From positions 1 to 64,000 of the forward strand of contig UCMS01000006.1 in the NCBI GenBank assembly GCA_900473805.1: a DNA stretch of 64,000 bases. The letters run 5' to 3'. Positions 43,954-53,772 of the stretch are shown in pieces. Position 1 is the first letter of the stretch; the number at the start of each line of letters is the position of its first letter. The DNA is from Hyphomicrobiales bacterium (lineage in GTDB: Bacteria > Pseudomonadota > Alphaproteobacteria > Rhizobiales > Rhizobiaceae). A program made the position numbers and the translations under genes. Below the pieces are notes generated by a model. It did not search any database. It saw only the letters and a list, made by a program, of their open reading frames with translations, and was not told the origin of the DNA.

Positions 43954-46308
43954 TCAGTCCGGCAGCGTATAGGCGATGACATAGTCACCCGGCTTGGTGC
44001 CGACGGAGCCATGGCCGCCGGCCACCATCACGACATACTGCTTGCCGTTGTCGAGCGCATAGGTCATCGGCGTTGCCTGGCCACCGGCCGGGAGGCGAGC
44101 CTCCCACAGCTGTTCGCCGGTCGTCAGGTTGTAGGCGCGGAGGTAATCATCGACGGCTGCACCGAGAAAGACGATGCCGCCCTTCGTGATCATGGGACCG
44201 CCGATACCAGGCACGCCGACCTTGAACGGCAGCGGCAGCGGCGTCATGTCGTAGACGGTGCCGTTGCGGTGCTGGTAGGCGATCTGGCCCGTGCGCAGGT
44301 CGACACCGGCGACGGTACCCCATGGCGGCGCCTGGCAGGGAATACCGAGCGGTGACAGGAACGGCCCCATAACCACGCCGTAAGGCGCACCTTCGTTACG
44401 GTTCAGACCCTGCTCTGAGCCCTTCTCCCCTTCGCCCTTCGGCGGGATATCTGCCCGCGGCACGAGCTTGGAGGTAAAGGCGAGATAGGTCGGCATGCCG
44501 AACATCACCTGCCGCTCCGGATCAACCGCGACCGAACCCCAGTTGAACGTTCCGAAATTGCCGGGATAGACGAGCGTCCCGTTCAGCGACGGCGGGGTGT
44601 ACTGTCCCTCATAGTTCAGCTTGTGGAAGGCGATACGGCACATCATCTGGTCGATGATGGACAGACCCCACATGTTCTTTTCCTGCAGCGTCGGGGGACG
44701 GAAAGTCAGGTCCGAGATCGGCTGGGTCGGGGACGTGAAGTCTTCCGGAATGGCGCCGCCCGGCGCCGGGATCTCGCGAACCGGGATGATCGGCTCGCCG
44801 GTCCGGCGGTCTAGAACATAGATGTCGCCCTGCTTGGTCGGCCCGACGAGAGCCGGCACAACGGCACCGTCCGAATTGTTGATGTCGATCAGCACCGGCT
44901 GGGCAGGAACGTCCATGTCCCAGAGATCGTGATGCACGGTCTGGCGGACCCAGCGATCCTGCCCGGTGTTCACATCGAGCGCAACGATTGAAGACGAGTA
45001 TTTCTCGACGCTTTCGCTGCGGCCCATGCCGAGCTGGTCGGGCACCTGGTTGCCGAGCGGGATATACACAAGGCCGAGTTGCTCATCGACGGAGAAGACC
45101 GACCAGCTGTTCGGCGAATTTGTCGTGTAGCTCTGGCCTTCGCCGATCGGTGCGGTCTCGGTCGGGTTGCCGCTGTCCCAGTTCCACACCAGCGCCCCGG
45201 TATTGACGTCGAACGCGCGGATGACGCCCGACTGCGACTGCGTCGAATAGTTGTCGTTGACGGCACCACCGATGATGATCTTGCCGGCGGCGATCACGGG
45301 TGGCGAGGTGGAATAGTAATAGCCGGCCGGGTTGTACCGCATGCCCTGGCCGAGCTGCAGCGTGCCGCCGTCGGCGAAGTTCTGGCAAATGGCGCCGGTT
45401 TGGGCATCGAGCGCGATCAGGCGCGCGTCCGAGGTCGGAAGGTAGACACGGGTGGCGCAGGCCGTACCGGCGGTCGCGGCGGGATCCGCGTAATAGGTCA
45501 CACCACGGCACGTCTGGTGCTGGCGATCGGTGTTGAGACCGGCATTGGCATCGAACTTCCACTTTTCCTTGCCGGTCGCCGCATCCACCGCGATCGCCCA
45601 GTTGTGCGGCGTGCAGAGGTAGAGCGTGTCGTCCACCTTGAGCGGGGTCACCTGATAGGTCGTCTCGGTCACGTCTTCGGGAAGCTTTACGTCACCGGTC
45701 TGGTAGGTCCAGGCGACCTTCAGGTCCTTGACGTTGTCGGTGTTGATCTGGGTGAGCGGCGAGTAGCGCTGGCCGTACGGGGTCCGGCCATACTGATGCC
45801 AGTCGCCGTCGGGGACGTCTCCACCCAGCGACGGCGCCGCCGCAACCTGCTCCGTCGGCAGGCTGCCGGAGCGGTCATAGGGATCGGTGAAGAGGGAAAT
45901 GGCCGCCGTGATCACGGCGATCAGAACGGGCACGGCCAGCGGCAGGAGCGATGCGGGGACCCGCCCGCGGCGATGCTCCGGGCCGAGCCTGCGCCGGACA
46001 CCCGGCAGCATCAGCCAGAGGCCAAGCACGACGACGAGGCCACCACGGGGACCGAGCTGCCACCAGTCGAGCCCAACCTCCCAGAGCGCCCAGACGAGAC
46101 TGCCGAGGATGAAGAGCCCATAGAGCCACAGCGCTTCCGCGCGCCTAAGAAACAAAAGCACGGCGGTCGCCAGAAAGACGATCCCGGCGATCAGGTAATA
46201 CAGGCTGCCACCCAGGTCGGCGAGCTGTGCTCCGCCGACCCCGAGCACGAGCCCCACAAGGGCGAATATGCCGATGGTGATGGTCAATAACATGCCAAGT
46301 CCATTCAT
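43954..46308 (-). CDS. gcd: membrane-bound PQQ-dependent glucose/quinate/shikimate dehydrogenase
   Basis: 784 residues. The first 150 contain five membrane helices that hold the quinone; the rest is an eight-bladed PQQ propeller in the periplasm (GDWHQYGRTPYGQRYSPLTQI, VTPLKVDDTLYLCTPHNWAIAVDAATG, and GGQATPMTY near the end). The enzyme oxidises glucose to gluconolactone and feeds ubiquinone. The ATG at 46308 gives MNGLGMLLTITIG. No pqq biosynthesis genes are seen here. An EcfG-type promoter lies 70-90 bases upstream. Glucose, quinate or shikimate cannot be separated by sequence alone. Confidence 0.93.
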   Translation of the reverse strand: MNGLGMLLTITIGIFALVGLVLGVGGAQLADLGGSLYYLIAGIVFLATAVLLFLRRAEALWLYGLFILGSLVWALWEVGLDWWQLGPRGGLVVVLGLWLMLPGVRRRLGPEHRRGRVPASLLPLAVPVLIAVITAAISLFTDPYDRSGSLPTEQVAAAPSLGGDVPDGDWHQYGRTPYGQRYSPLTQINTDNVKDLKVAWTYQTGDVKLPEDVTETTYQVTPLKVDDTLYLCTPHNWAIAVDAATGKEKWKFDANAGLNTDRQHQTCRGVTYYADPAATAGTACATRVYLPTSDARLIALDAQTGAICQNFADGGTLQLGQGMRYNPAGYYYSTSPPVIAAGKIIIGGAVNDNYSTQSQSGVIRAFDVNTGALVWNWDSGNPTETAPIGEGQSYTTNSPNSWSVFSVDEQLGLVYIPLGNQVPDQLGMGRSESVEKYSSSIVALDVNTGQDRWVRQTVHHDLWDMDVPAQPVLIDINNSDGAVVPALVGPTKQGDIYVLDRRTGEPIIPVREIPAPGGAIPEDFTSPTQPISDLTFRPPTLQEKNMWGLSIIDQMMCRIAFHKLNYEGQYTPPSLNGTLVYPGNFGTFNWGSVAVDPERQVMFGMPTYLAFTSKLVPRADIPPKGEGEKGSEQGLNRNEGAPYGVVMGPFLSPLGIPCQAPPWGTVAGVDLRTGQIAYQHRNGTVYDMTPLPLPFKVGVPGIGGPMITKGGIVFLGAAVDDYLRAYNLTTGEQLWEARLPAGGQATPMTYALDNGKQYVVMVAGGHGSVGTKPGDYVIAYTLPD

Positions 46309-46376
46309 GTCTGGAAATGTACGAGATGGCCCCACGCGTCGAATGGCGCGGGATAAGGGACCTGCGACATCAGTCG

Positions 46377-46401
46377 AACGGGAGAAACGGAGGATTGTTC
46401 C
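46377..46401 (-). promoter_or_regulatory. EcfG-type general stress promoter of gcd
   Basis: On the minus strand GGAAC (46401-46397) and CGTT (46380-46377) are separated by 16 bases, an exact fit to the -35/-10 consensus of the alphaproteobacterial EcfG (RpoE2) sigma factor. The predicted start leaves a 5' leader of about 60 bases before gcd. Confidence 0.75.
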
Positions 46402-46517
46402 ATCCCGAATGGAACAATGTTTTCGGGCCCACTCGCCGGCAAAAATTCACCAACTTTCTCTTGATCCCGCACTCGCCCATTGCCATCTTGCGCCGCACAA
46501 ACACGGGAGCGCGTTCC

Positions 46518-47144
46518 ATGACAAAGGCCTTGCTGCTGATCGATATCCAGAACGGCTTCTGCCCGGGCGGCAATCTGCCGGTCGCCGACGGCGACGCGGT
46601 GGTGCCGGTCGCCAATCGGCTCATGCGATCAGGACGATACGATCTCGTGGTCGCCTCGCAGGACTGGCACCCGGCCAATCACGGCAGCTTCGCCTCCCAG
46701 CATCCCGGCAAGAAACCCTTCGACATGGGCGAACTCTCCGGCCAGCCTCAGATGATGTGGCCCGATCACTGCGTCCAAAACACGCCGGACGCGGAATTCC
46801 ATCCGGATCTCGACCAGAGCCGCATCGATTTCGTCCAACGCAAGGGCGAAAACCCTGCCGTGGACAGCTACTCGGCCTTCCGCGACAACGACAGGTCGGC
46901 ACTGACCGGCCTGTCGGATTATCTGAGGTCGAAGAATGTCACGGAGCTCGACCTGATGGGCCTCGCGACGGATTATTGCGTGCGCTTCTCGGCCCTCGAT
47001 GCCGTGGACATGCTGCCGGGTGTCACGGTGCGGCTCATTGCCGATGGCTGTCGGGGGATCGACCCGGCTGGGGTCAAACAGGCACTCGATGTAATGGCCG
47101 ATGCCGGCGTCGAGATCGTCGACAGCAGCCGAATCGGAATCTGA
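46518..47144 (+). CDS. pncA: nicotinamidase PncA
   Basis: 208 residues. It deamidates nicotinamide to nicotinate for NAD salvage. Catalytic Asp9 ([13 protein letters not shown]), the metal site [11 protein letters not shown], a Lys in FVQRKGENP and the nucleophilic cysteine in [12 protein letters not shown] are all present. GGGAGCG lies upstream of the ATG. It precedes panC on the same strand by 91 bases and may be cotranscribed with it. Confidence 0.95.
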   Translation: MTKALLLIDIQNGFCPGGNLPVADGDAVVPVANRLMRSGRYDLVVASQDWHPANHGSFASQHPGKKPFDMGELSGQPQMMWPDHCVQNTPDAEFHPDLDQSRIDFVQRKGENPAVDSYSAFRDNDRSALTGLSDYLRSKNVTELDLMGLATDYCVRFSALDAVDMLPGVTVRLIADGCRGIDPAGVKQALDVMADAGVEIVDSSRIGI

Positions 47145-47235
47145 AGACAGGACTGCAAATGATTCGTGCGATTGCCTTTTTTGGCGGCACGCGTTAGAGG
47201 CGGACCCAAGAGCAAGACAGGGAGGACGCCCGGTC

Positions 47236-48108
47236 ATGGACATCATCACCACGATCGCCGCTTTGCGGGAAAAGCTCGCAGCCCGTCGCAGAAGCGGCCA
47301 GTCGATCGGCTTCGTGCCGACCATGGGTTATCTCCATCAGGGCCATCTCAGCCTCGTTTCCCGGTCGAAAGCCGAAAACGCCGTGACGGTCGTCTCGATC
47401 TTCGTCAACCCGCTGCAGTTCGGAAAGAACGAGGACCTGGAAAAGTATCCGCGCGACCTCGACCGCGACGCAGCCCTTCTGCGCGAGGCAGGCGTGGACT
47501 TCCTCTTCGCCCCACCCGTCTCCGAAATGTATCCGGAGCCCATCCAGACCGTGGTCGACCTTCCGAAGCTCGGCTCCGAGCTGGAAGGGGAAGCCCGCCC
47601 CGGCCATTTCGCAGGTGTCGCGACGGTGGTGACAAAACTCTTCAACATCGTCCAGCCGGATGCGGCCTATTTCGGCGAGAAGGACTACCAGCAGGTCACG
47701 ATCATCCAGAAGATGGTCGAGGATCTCGCCCAGCCCGTCCGCATCGTCCCTGTATCGACCGTGCGCGAGGCCGATGGCCTCGCCTGTTCGTCGCGCAATG
47801 TCTATCTCTCGCCCGCCGAACGCGCCGCAGCCGTCATCGTGCCGAAGACGCTCGCCGAGGCCGAGCGGCTGCTGCTGACCGGCATCCGCGACGTCGCGGC
47901 GCTGGAAGCCAAGCTCCTGGATTTCCTGCGCACCGAGCCTCTCGCCGAACCGGAGGTCGTGGCCATTCGCGACCCTCAGACCCTGGAGCGCATCGAGACG
48001 GTGAATGGCAGGGCGCTGGTCCTGCTCTACGTCCGTTTCGGCAAGACGAAGCTTCTCGACAACCGCATCATCGGCCAAGCGGCCGCCACCGGCATGGAGG
48101 CCGCCTGA
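47236..48108 (+). CDS. panC: pantothenate synthetase PanC
   Basis: 290 residues. Joins pantoate and beta-alanine with ATP. The nucleotidyl-transferase signature [12 protein letters not shown] (HxGH), [20 protein letters not shown] and CSSRNVYLS are all intact. The ATG has GGGAGGA upstream. panB begins two bases after the stop codon, so both last steps of pantothenate synthesis form one operon. Confidence 0.97.
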   Translation: MDIITTIAALREKLAARRRSGQSIGFVPTMGYLHQGHLSLVSRSKAENAVTVVSIFVNPLQFGKNEDLEKYPRDLDRDAALLREAGVDFLFAPPVSEMYPEPIQTVVDLPKLGSELEGEARPGHFAGVATVVTKLFNIVQPDAAYFGEKDYQQVTIIQKMVEDLAQPVRIVPVSTVREADGLACSSRNVYLSPAERAAAVIVPKTLAEAERLLLTGIRDVAALEAKLLDFLRTEPLAEPEVVAIRDPQTLERIETVNGRALVLLYVRFGKTKLLDNRIIGQAAATGMEAA

Positions 48109-48109
48109 C

Positions 48110-48937
48110 ATGAGCACACCACCCCGCCAGAAGCGTTTCACCCCTGCCGATATCGGCGCTCTCAAGGGCGTGCGGCCAATCGTTTCGCTGACCGCCTATA
48201 CCACTCCTGTTGCCCGCATCATGGACAACCATTGCGACCTGCTTTTGGTCGGCGACAGTCTCGGCATGGTGCTCTACGGCCTCGACACCACCGTCGGCGT
48301 CACCATGGAGATGATGATTGCCCACGGCCAGGCTGTCATGCGCGGCACAAAGCGCGCCTGCGTCATCGTCGACCTGCCCTTCGGCTCCTACCAGGAAAGC
48401 AAGGAACAGGCCTTCCGGAACGCAGTAAGGCTGATGAAGGAAACCGGCTGCGACGGCGTCAAGCTCGAAGGCGGCGCGGAAATGGCGGAAACCGTCGAAT
48501 TTCTCGTCTCGCGCGGCGTGCCGGTCTTCGGCCATATCGGCCTCATGCCGCAACAGGTGAACACCTCAGGCGGCTATCGCTCCAAGGGTCACAGCGAAGC
48601 CGAACAGGAAAAGATCCGCCGTGACGCCAAAGCGATCGACGAGGCGGGTGCCTTCGCCATGGTGATCGAGGGAACGGTCGAGCCCCTCGCCCGCGAAATC
48701 ACCACGTCGGTCAAATCCGCCACCATCGGCATCGGCGCCTCGCCGGCCTGCGACGGCCAGATCCTTGTCTCCGACGACATGCTCGGCCTGTTCAACGAGT
48801 TCAAGCCGCGTTTCGTCAAGCATTTCGCCGAACTCGCCAATGTCATCGACAAGGCGGTTTCGGACTATGCGGAAGAGGTGAAGGCCCGAACCTTCCCCGG
48901 CCCCGAGCACACCTTCCAGGTTCGACCGAAGAAGTAA
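48110..48937 (+). CDS. panB: ketopantoate hydroxymethyltransferase PanB
   Basis: 275 residues. Transfers a hydroxymethyl group from methylenetetrahydrofolate to 2-oxoisovalerate, an intermediate of valine synthesis. Motifs: [28 protein letters not shown] (metal ligand Asp), [24 protein letters not shown] and [12 protein letters not shown]. It is translated straight after panC. Convergent with the DUF2164 gene without any gap. Confidence 0.97.
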   Translation: MSTPPRQKRFTPADIGALKGVRPIVSLTAYTTPVARIMDNHCDLLLVGDSLGMVLYGLDTTVGVTMEMMIAHGQAVMRGTKRACVIVDLPFGSYQESKEQAFRNAVRLMKETGCDGVKLEGGAEMAETVEFLVSRGVPVFGHIGLMPQQVNTSGGYRSKGHSEAEQEKIRRDAKAIDEAGAFAMVIEGTVEPLAREITTSVKSATIGIGASPACDGQILVSDDMLGLFNEFKPRFVKHFAELANVIDKAVSDYAEEVKARTFPGPEHTFQVRPKK

Positions 48938-49186
48938 TCAGCGCTCCGGCAGTCGCTCCATCTCGTAAATCGCTTCATTGATCTGGTCCACCTGTCGGGC
49001 AACGAGCGCCTGCGCATCCCGCAGGCCCTTGTTGTAGTAGTGCGGGCCGATCAGCGTCGCGATGAACTCGACAAGCGCTTCGACCTCGAAACGACCGAGT
49101 TCGACATCAACCTCGTCGGACAGGTGGCGCTGAACTCTGAGAAGCAGCCGCTCCATGTCCTCTCGGCTGACCAGACCCTTTTCCAT
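48938..49186 (-). CDS. DUF2164 family protein
   Basis: 82 residues. A long helical, charged protein; RVQRHLSDEVDVELGRFEVEALVEFIATLIGPHYYNKGL is the DUF2164 core. Function unknown. The ATG at 49186 follows GGAGGGAAGG, better than an upstream start that would add 60 unrelated residues. Divergent from azlC. Confidence 0.85.
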   Translation of the reverse strand: MEKGLVSREDMERLLLRVQRHLSDEVDVELGRFEVEALVEFIATLIGPHYYNKGLRDAQALVARQVDQINEAIYEMERLPER

Positions 49187-49353
49187 CTTCCTTCCCTCCA
49201 AGTGAGCAGAGCGAGTGCGACTTTTCGACAAGACGCCGTTGGGCGCCAGATGGCAATGCCATTCATCAATGGCGGTCGTTGTTCCATCAGCGGAATTGGT
49301 TTGTCCATTGCCGTGACAGGCTTTAGCCAGCAAATGAACGCGAGAATTCGAGA

Positions 49354-50058
49354 ATGTCCCGATCACCCTATGCAGAAGGCGCGCTGAAGGCGCTGCCGGT
49401 CATCGTATCCGCAGGTCCCTTTGCCATCCTGTTCGGCGCGGTGGCGGTGGCAAACGGCCAGTCGGTCGCCGAGGCTGCCCTGATGAGCGCGACGGTCTAT
49501 GCCGGTGCCAGCCAGCTCGTCGGCATCGAACTCTTCGGCCAGCAGGTCCCGCTCTGGATCGTTGTCCTGTCGATCCTTGCAGTCAATTTTCGCCACATCC
49601 TCTATTCGGCGGCGCTAACCCCGCTGATCGACCATTTCACCCTGCCCCAGAAGCTTCTCAGCTTCTTCCTGCTCACCGATCCGCAATTTGCCGAGACCCT
49701 TGCCCGCGGTGAATCCGGCGACCCGGTCAGCTTCCGCTGGTATCTCGGCTTCGGCGCCGTGATCTATTTTCCCTGGGTCGTGATGTCGGCGATCGGCGGC
49801 CTGCTCGGCAAGATCATCGGCGACCCGGCCGACTGGGGCATCGATGTTCTGCTGCCGATCTATTTCATGGGACTGGTGCTGGGCTTCCGCCGGCGCAGCA
49901 ATTTTCTGCCGATCGTGGTGGTGAGCGGTGCCGTCTCCGTCATCGCCCAGCATCTCGTCGGCGCACCCTGGCACATCAGCATCGGTGCCATTGCCGGCGT
50001 GGCTCTCGCAGCCATCCTGCCGCCGAAGACGGATACCGCGACTGCGGAGCAGGCATGA
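49354..50058 (+). CDS. azlC: branched-chain amino acid exporter subunit AzlC
   Basis: 234 residues with about seven to eight membrane helices. Typical AzlC features: GPFAILFGAVAVANG near the N-terminus, ATVYAGASQLVGIELF, and the conserved NFRHILYSAALTP. With AzlD it forms the AzlCD/YgaZH exporter for branched-chain amino acids and analogues. Its stop codon overlaps the azlD start as ATGA. Confidence 0.93.
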   Translation: MSRSPYAEGALKALPVIVSAGPFAILFGAVAVANGQSVAEAALMSATVYAGASQLVGIELFGQQVPLWIVVLSILAVNFRHILYSAALTPLIDHFTLPQKLLSFFLLTDPQFAETLARGESGDPVSFRWYLGFGAVIYFPWVVMSAIGGLLGKIIGDPADWGIDVLLPIYFMGLVLGFRRRSNFLPIVVVSGAVSVIAQHLVGAPWHISIGAIAGVALAAILPPKTDTATAEQA

Positions 50059-50369
50059 TGAGCACGCTTTTCAACCCCTACATGGTGCTGCTGATCTTCG
50101 CTGCGGCACTGGCCACATACCTCACGCGGATTGGCGGTTATGTCCTGGTCAAGCGCCTGAAGACCATGCCACCGCGCCTGGAGGCCGCCCTGAATGCCGT
50201 GCCGGCGGCGGTGCTGACGACGCTGGTCGCGCCTGCCTTCTTCGCCGGCAGCATGGACATCAAGGTCGCCATGGCAGTCTCCCTACTGGTCGGCCTGCGC
50301 TTTTCGGCCATCCCGATGCTGGTCGCGGGATGGGTGGTGCTCATGCTGTTGCGCCAGTTCCTCGTCTGA
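50055..50369 (+). CDS. azlD: branched-chain amino acid exporter subunit AzlD
   Basis: 104 residues with four membrane helices (TYLTRIGGYVL early, VPAAVLTTLVAPAF in the middle). AzlD is the small partner of AzlC. Translationally coupled to azlC by a four-base overlap. It ends three bases before the convergent aminopeptidase gene. Confidence 0.93.
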   Translation: MMSTLFNPYMVLLIFAAALATYLTRIGGYVLVKRLKTMPPRLEAALNAVPAAVLTTLVAPAFFAGSMDIKVAMAVSLLVGLRFSAIPMLVAGWVVLMLLRQFLV

Positions 50370-50372
50370 GCC

Positions 50373-52208
50373 TCAGCGCCCGAACGGCGCCGTCGCCTTT
50401 TCCAACCATGCACGCTGTGCCGGGTCGGAAATCAGCGGCATCAACTCGTCACGCGTCTTCTGGTGATAGTCGTCGAGCCAGCGCAGTTCCTCGCGGGTCA
50501 GAAGGTCCTCGACGATCAGCCTGCGGTCGATCGGAACGAAGGTCAGCGTCTCGAACCCGAGCATCGGCTGGTCCCCACCGTCAATCGCTTCCGCCTCGCG
50601 GACATAGATCAGGTTCTCAATGCGGATGCCGAAGCTGCCGGGTCGATAATAACCCGGCTCGTTCGACAGGATCATGCCGGGCAGAAGTTCCTGGGTCGAC
50701 ACCCGCGAAATCCGCTGCGGCCCTTCGTGCACCGAGAGATAGGAACCGACGCCATGGCCCGTGCCATGGGCGAAATCGGCACCGGCCTTCCACAGCGCGA
50801 TGCGCGCCAGCGGATCGAGGTCGCAGCCACGCGTCCCCTTCGGAAAACGCGCCGTACTGATCGCGATCATGCCCTTCAGAGCCAGCGTGAAAAAACGTCG
50901 CTGTTCGTCAGGCACGGTGCCGACAGCGAGCGTGCGGGTGATGTCGGTCGTGCCGTTGACATATTGCGCGCCCGAATCGATCAGGAACATCTCGCCGGAC
51001 CGGATCGTGCGATCGCTCTCCGTCGTCACCCGGTAATGCATGATGGCGGCATGTTCGCCGGCACCGGAAATCGTCTCGAAGGAAATGTCCTTGAGCGGGT
51101 TCTGCATGCGCTCGCCGACACGCGCGCGCGACGCCTCGAGTGCCTGCGCGGCGGCAATCTCTGTCAGGCTGCCGGCCGGCTGTTCGTCAAACCAGTGCAG
51201 GAAGTCGACCATGGCGACGCCATCCTGCAGATGGGCGGCAGCCGAGCCATTCAACTCGACCATGTTCTTCACCGCGCGGCCGAGCTTGGCCGGATCGTTG
51301 CCCTCGACCACGTCGCCTCCGAAATGACGGATCAGATGGCCGAGCACATGCGGTGCGAGGTCCGGATCAAGCAGAATGCGCGCACCATGGGCGCACAGCC
51401 GCTCCAGCCTCTCCGCCAGCAGTGTCGGATCGACCTGCTCGCAAAGATCGCGCAGATAGGTTTCCACCTCAAGATTCGTCTTGCGCGGGTCAAGAAAGAG
51501 TTCCGCGCTGCCATCTGCCTTGATGAAAGCACGCGACAGGGGATGCGGGGTATGGGGCACGTCATCGCCGCGAATATTGAAGATCCACGCGACAGAAGAG
51601 GGATCGGTGATGAAGGCAGCCGCCAACCCGCGTTCGGTCAAATCGGCGGCGATCTTCGCGATCTTGTCCTTGGCTGAAACGCCGGCCTGATTCTCCGCCT
51701 GGATCGCGACCTTGCCGAGCGGCTCGGCGGGGCGATCGCTCCACAGCCGATCGACCGGGTTGAACGGCAGCAGCACCAGGGCACCGCCAATCTCGGCGAG
51801 AGCCTGTTCCAGCTTGCGCACCTCTGCACCGGTGTGCATCCACGGATCGATGCCGAGGCGGAAGCCCTTGGCGGCGTGTTTTGCGATCCACTTGTGCGGT
51901 GGTTCGCCAACCAGGTCACCCGGCGTAAACACGTCAGGATCCACCTGCTGGGCGAGTTGCGTCACATAGCGGCCGTCAACGAAGACCACGGCCTTGTTCA
52001 CAGTCACCAGCAACTGTCCGGCCGAACCGGTAAATCCGGTCGCCCAGGCGAGCCGCTCGGCAGACGGCGGCACATATTCGCCGAGATATTCGTCCGAACG
52101 CGGCACCAAAAGCCCGTCGATCTTGTTGTCGGCGAACAGTCCGCGCAGGGCCTCGATCCGGGCCTTGCCGTGCTGCGGAGTGGATTTGACGTCGAAGGAC
52201 TGGAACAT
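50373..52208 (-). CDS. aminopeptidase P family protein (Xaa-Pro)
   Basis: 611 residues, the long three-domain form. Two creatinase-like N-terminal domains (KIDGLLVPRSDEYLGEYVPPSAERLAW) are followed by the pita-bread catalytic domain with metal ligands in IDSGAQYVNGTTDITRT, HGTGHGVGSYLSVHEGP and LSNEPGYY. It removes N-terminal residues before proline in the cytoplasm. No operon partner is seen. Confidence 0.93.
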   Translation of the reverse strand: MFQSFDVKSTPQHGKARIEALRGLFADNKIDGLLVPRSDEYLGEYVPPSAERLAWATGFTGSAGQLLVTVNKAVVFVDGRYVTQLAQQVDPDVFTPGDLVGEPPHKWIAKHAAKGFRLGIDPWMHTGAEVRKLEQALAEIGGALVLLPFNPVDRLWSDRPAEPLGKVAIQAENQAGVSAKDKIAKIAADLTERGLAAAFITDPSSVAWIFNIRGDDVPHTPHPLSRAFIKADGSAELFLDPRKTNLEVETYLRDLCEQVDPTLLAERLERLCAHGARILLDPDLAPHVLGHLIRHFGGDVVEGNDPAKLGRAVKNMVELNGSAAAHLQDGVAMVDFLHWFDEQPAGSLTEIAAAQALEASRARVGERMQNPLKDISFETISGAGEHAAIMHYRVTTESDRTIRSGEMFLIDSGAQYVNGTTDITRTLAVGTVPDEQRRFFTLALKGMIAISTARFPKGTRGCDLDPLARIALWKAGADFAHGTGHGVGSYLSVHEGPQRISRVSTQELLPGMILSNEPGYYRPGSFGIRIENLIYVREAEAIDGGDQPMLGFETLTFVPIDRRLIVEDLLTREELRWLDDYHQKTRDELMPLISDPAQRAWLEKATAPFGR

Positions 52209-52482
52209 GACATGCCTGCGTTGATGGGAAGGGATTCTCTCCGGCCTTATAGCAAGGCTGCCCCAAGCTGCCCATCCACGTCAGGTGAACGGCTACAGAC
52301 GGAAATTGCGGCATCTGCCACCACCATCCATCCGTCATGCCTAAATTTAAGGCCGCTCTCATGTTGCTATGCAGCAATTGCACGGCTCCCGTGCCGCAGA
52401 CCCCCTGCCTCATCCCGCTGGTAGCAACTATATGTTGGTCATGACGACGCGGTGATCGCGTCGAACCGAAAGGAACAGAGAA

Positions 52483-52656
52483 ATGGCCAAGTCCTTCCTG
52501 CGCACCGCCCTCGACAACCTCGTGGAAGCCCGCCAGCGCCGGGCCGATCTCTACGCCACGGGCGCTCTGCTCACCCTTGATGACGCATCGCTGAAGGCCA
52601 TGGGCCTGACTCGCGAAGAACTGCGCCGTCGCCCGTCGCAGCGCGCGATCATCTGA
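52483..52656 (+). CDS. DUF1127-like small protein
   Basis: 57 residues, MAKSFLRTALDNLVEARQRR at the start and LKAMGLTREELRRR near the end. This resembles DUF1127 proteins (basic helix, then a conserved dLGltReel-like end); small Arg-rich proteins of this family act in RNA turnover and phosphate or stress adaptation in rhizobia. AAAGGAAC lies nine bases before the ATG, and a strong terminator follows, so it is its own unit. The 273-base gap before it holds no other gene; an AT-rich quasi-palindrome GCCTAAATTTAAGGC is near 52340. Confidence 0.75.
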   Translation: MAKSFLRTALDNLVEARQRRADLYATGALLTLDDASLKAMGLTREELRRRPSQRAII

Positions 52657-52728
52657 TACCAGAGAAACGCATCCGCTTGAGCGCTCCTCCCACGCTCGCG
52701 AACCAAGGCGCGGCACGATGCCGATGCC

Positions 52729-52763
52729 AAAAAGGCGGCTCCACCTGGTGCCGCCTTTTTTTT
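52729..52763 (+). terminator. terminator after the DUF1127-like gene
   Basis: AAAGGCGGC pairs with GCCGCCTTT around a ten-base loop, followed by eight T residues. Confidence 0.88.
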
Positions 52764-52800
52764 GTGACTGCTGAATGAGATCAAGTGCTGACTCTAGGAG

Positions 52801-53685
52801 TCAGCCCTTGCCTTGCGTGAAATGGATCGTCACCCAGCCGTTGCGCCAGATCGTGCGCACATGCGACAGCCCCTCGCCACTATAGGCGGCAATCACCTTC
52901 CAGCGCTGGCTCGCCAGGATCCCCGAAAGAATGACCGATCCGTTCGGCGCCAGATGCGTCACCAGTTGCGGCGCCATCTTGATCAGTGGCCGCGCCAGGA
53001 TGTTTGCAATGATGAGATCGAATGGCCCATAGTGCCTGAAGGCTGTCGAATGGAAACCGGGCGCCGTGCGGAAATCGATGGCATCGACCACCTGATTGCG
53101 CCGCGCATTGTCGCGCGCCACGCGCACAGCGATCGGATCGATGTCGGTGGCGAGCACAGGGATCGGCAGGAGCTTGCGCACGGCGATCGCCAGCACACCG
53201 CTGCCGGTGCCGAGATCGAGCGCATTGCGCACCTTGCGCGATCGAACCACCTTTTCGATAACCTCAAGGCAGCCGGCCGTCGTTCCGTGGTGGCCCGTGC
53301 CGAACGCCTGTCCGGCATCGATCTCGATAGCGATGTCGTGCGGCTGCACCTTGTCGCGGTCATGGGAGCCATGGACCAGGAAGCGCCCTGCCCTCACCGG
53401 CGTCAGACCTTCGAGCGATTTGGCGATCCAGTCGATGTCAGGAATAATCTCGCGCGCGATCAGGAGGTCAGGAAACGCGTCTGCGATCGCTGTTTCGAAA
53501 CGCGCCCGCACGGAGTCCTCGTCGTCCGCCATCAGGTAGACAGAGGCTTCCCATATGTCCGCTTTTTCGTCGACCTCGGTGGTCGCGATCGCGAAGTCCT
53601 CCTCGCCGAACTCAAAGCCCAAAAGGTCCAGGACGCGATTGGCATTCACTTCGGTCGTGCTGACATACAGGCGGATTTCGCTCAC
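52801..53685 (-). CDS. prmA: ribosomal protein L11 methyltransferase PrmA
   Basis: 294 residues. The SAM-binding motif DLGTGSGVLAIAVRKL follows the substrate-binding N-terminal domain; DAGQAFGTGHHGTTAGCLE and FDLIIANILARPL (the active-site NILA) are characteristic. It trimethylates lysines and the N-terminus of L11. In the same direction as the SCO1 gene, 86 bases downstream of it. Confidence 0.95.
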   Translation of the reverse strand: MSEIRLYVSTTEVNANRVLDLLGFEFGEEDFAIATTEVDEKADIWEASVYLMADDEDSVRARFETAIADAFPDLLIAREIIPDIDWIAKSLEGLTPVRAGRFLVHGSHDRDKVQPHDIAIEIDAGQAFGTGHHGTTAGCLEVIEKVVRSRKVRNALDLGTGSGVLAIAVRKLLPIPVLATDIDPIAVRVARDNARRNQVVDAIDFRTAPGFHSTAFRHYGPFDLIIANILARPLIKMAPQLVTHLAPNGSVILSGILASQRWKVIAAYSGEGLSHVRTIWRNGWVTIHFTQGKG

Positions 53686-53712
53686 GGCTCAACTTTCTCG
53701 GACGTCTCAAGG

Positions 53713-53772
53713 TCAGGCCTTGCGGTACAACGCAATGGCCGCCAAGGCAACCGGCGCAAGCGGGAAGCGCAT
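53713..53772 (-). CDS. possible 19-residue microprotein coupled to the SCO gene
   Basis: The SCO stop codon overlaps an ATG as TGATG. That ATG opens a frame of 19 hydrophobic and basic residues, MRFPLAPVALAAIALYRKA, that ends well before prmA. Stop-start overlap is a strong coupling signal, but the frame is very short and may be chance. Confidence 0.25.
   Translation of the reverse strand: MRFPLAPVALAAIALYRKA

Noticed and set aside
46397..46440. Second GGAAC at 46412 on the plus strand, which might drive pncA
   Set aside because: No CGTT-like -10 follows at 16-17 bases.
52330..52360. AT-rich quasi-palindrome near the DUF1127-like gene as a phage attachment site or operator
   Set aside because: No duplicate copy, no integrase and an imperfect repeat; nothing supports an attachment site.
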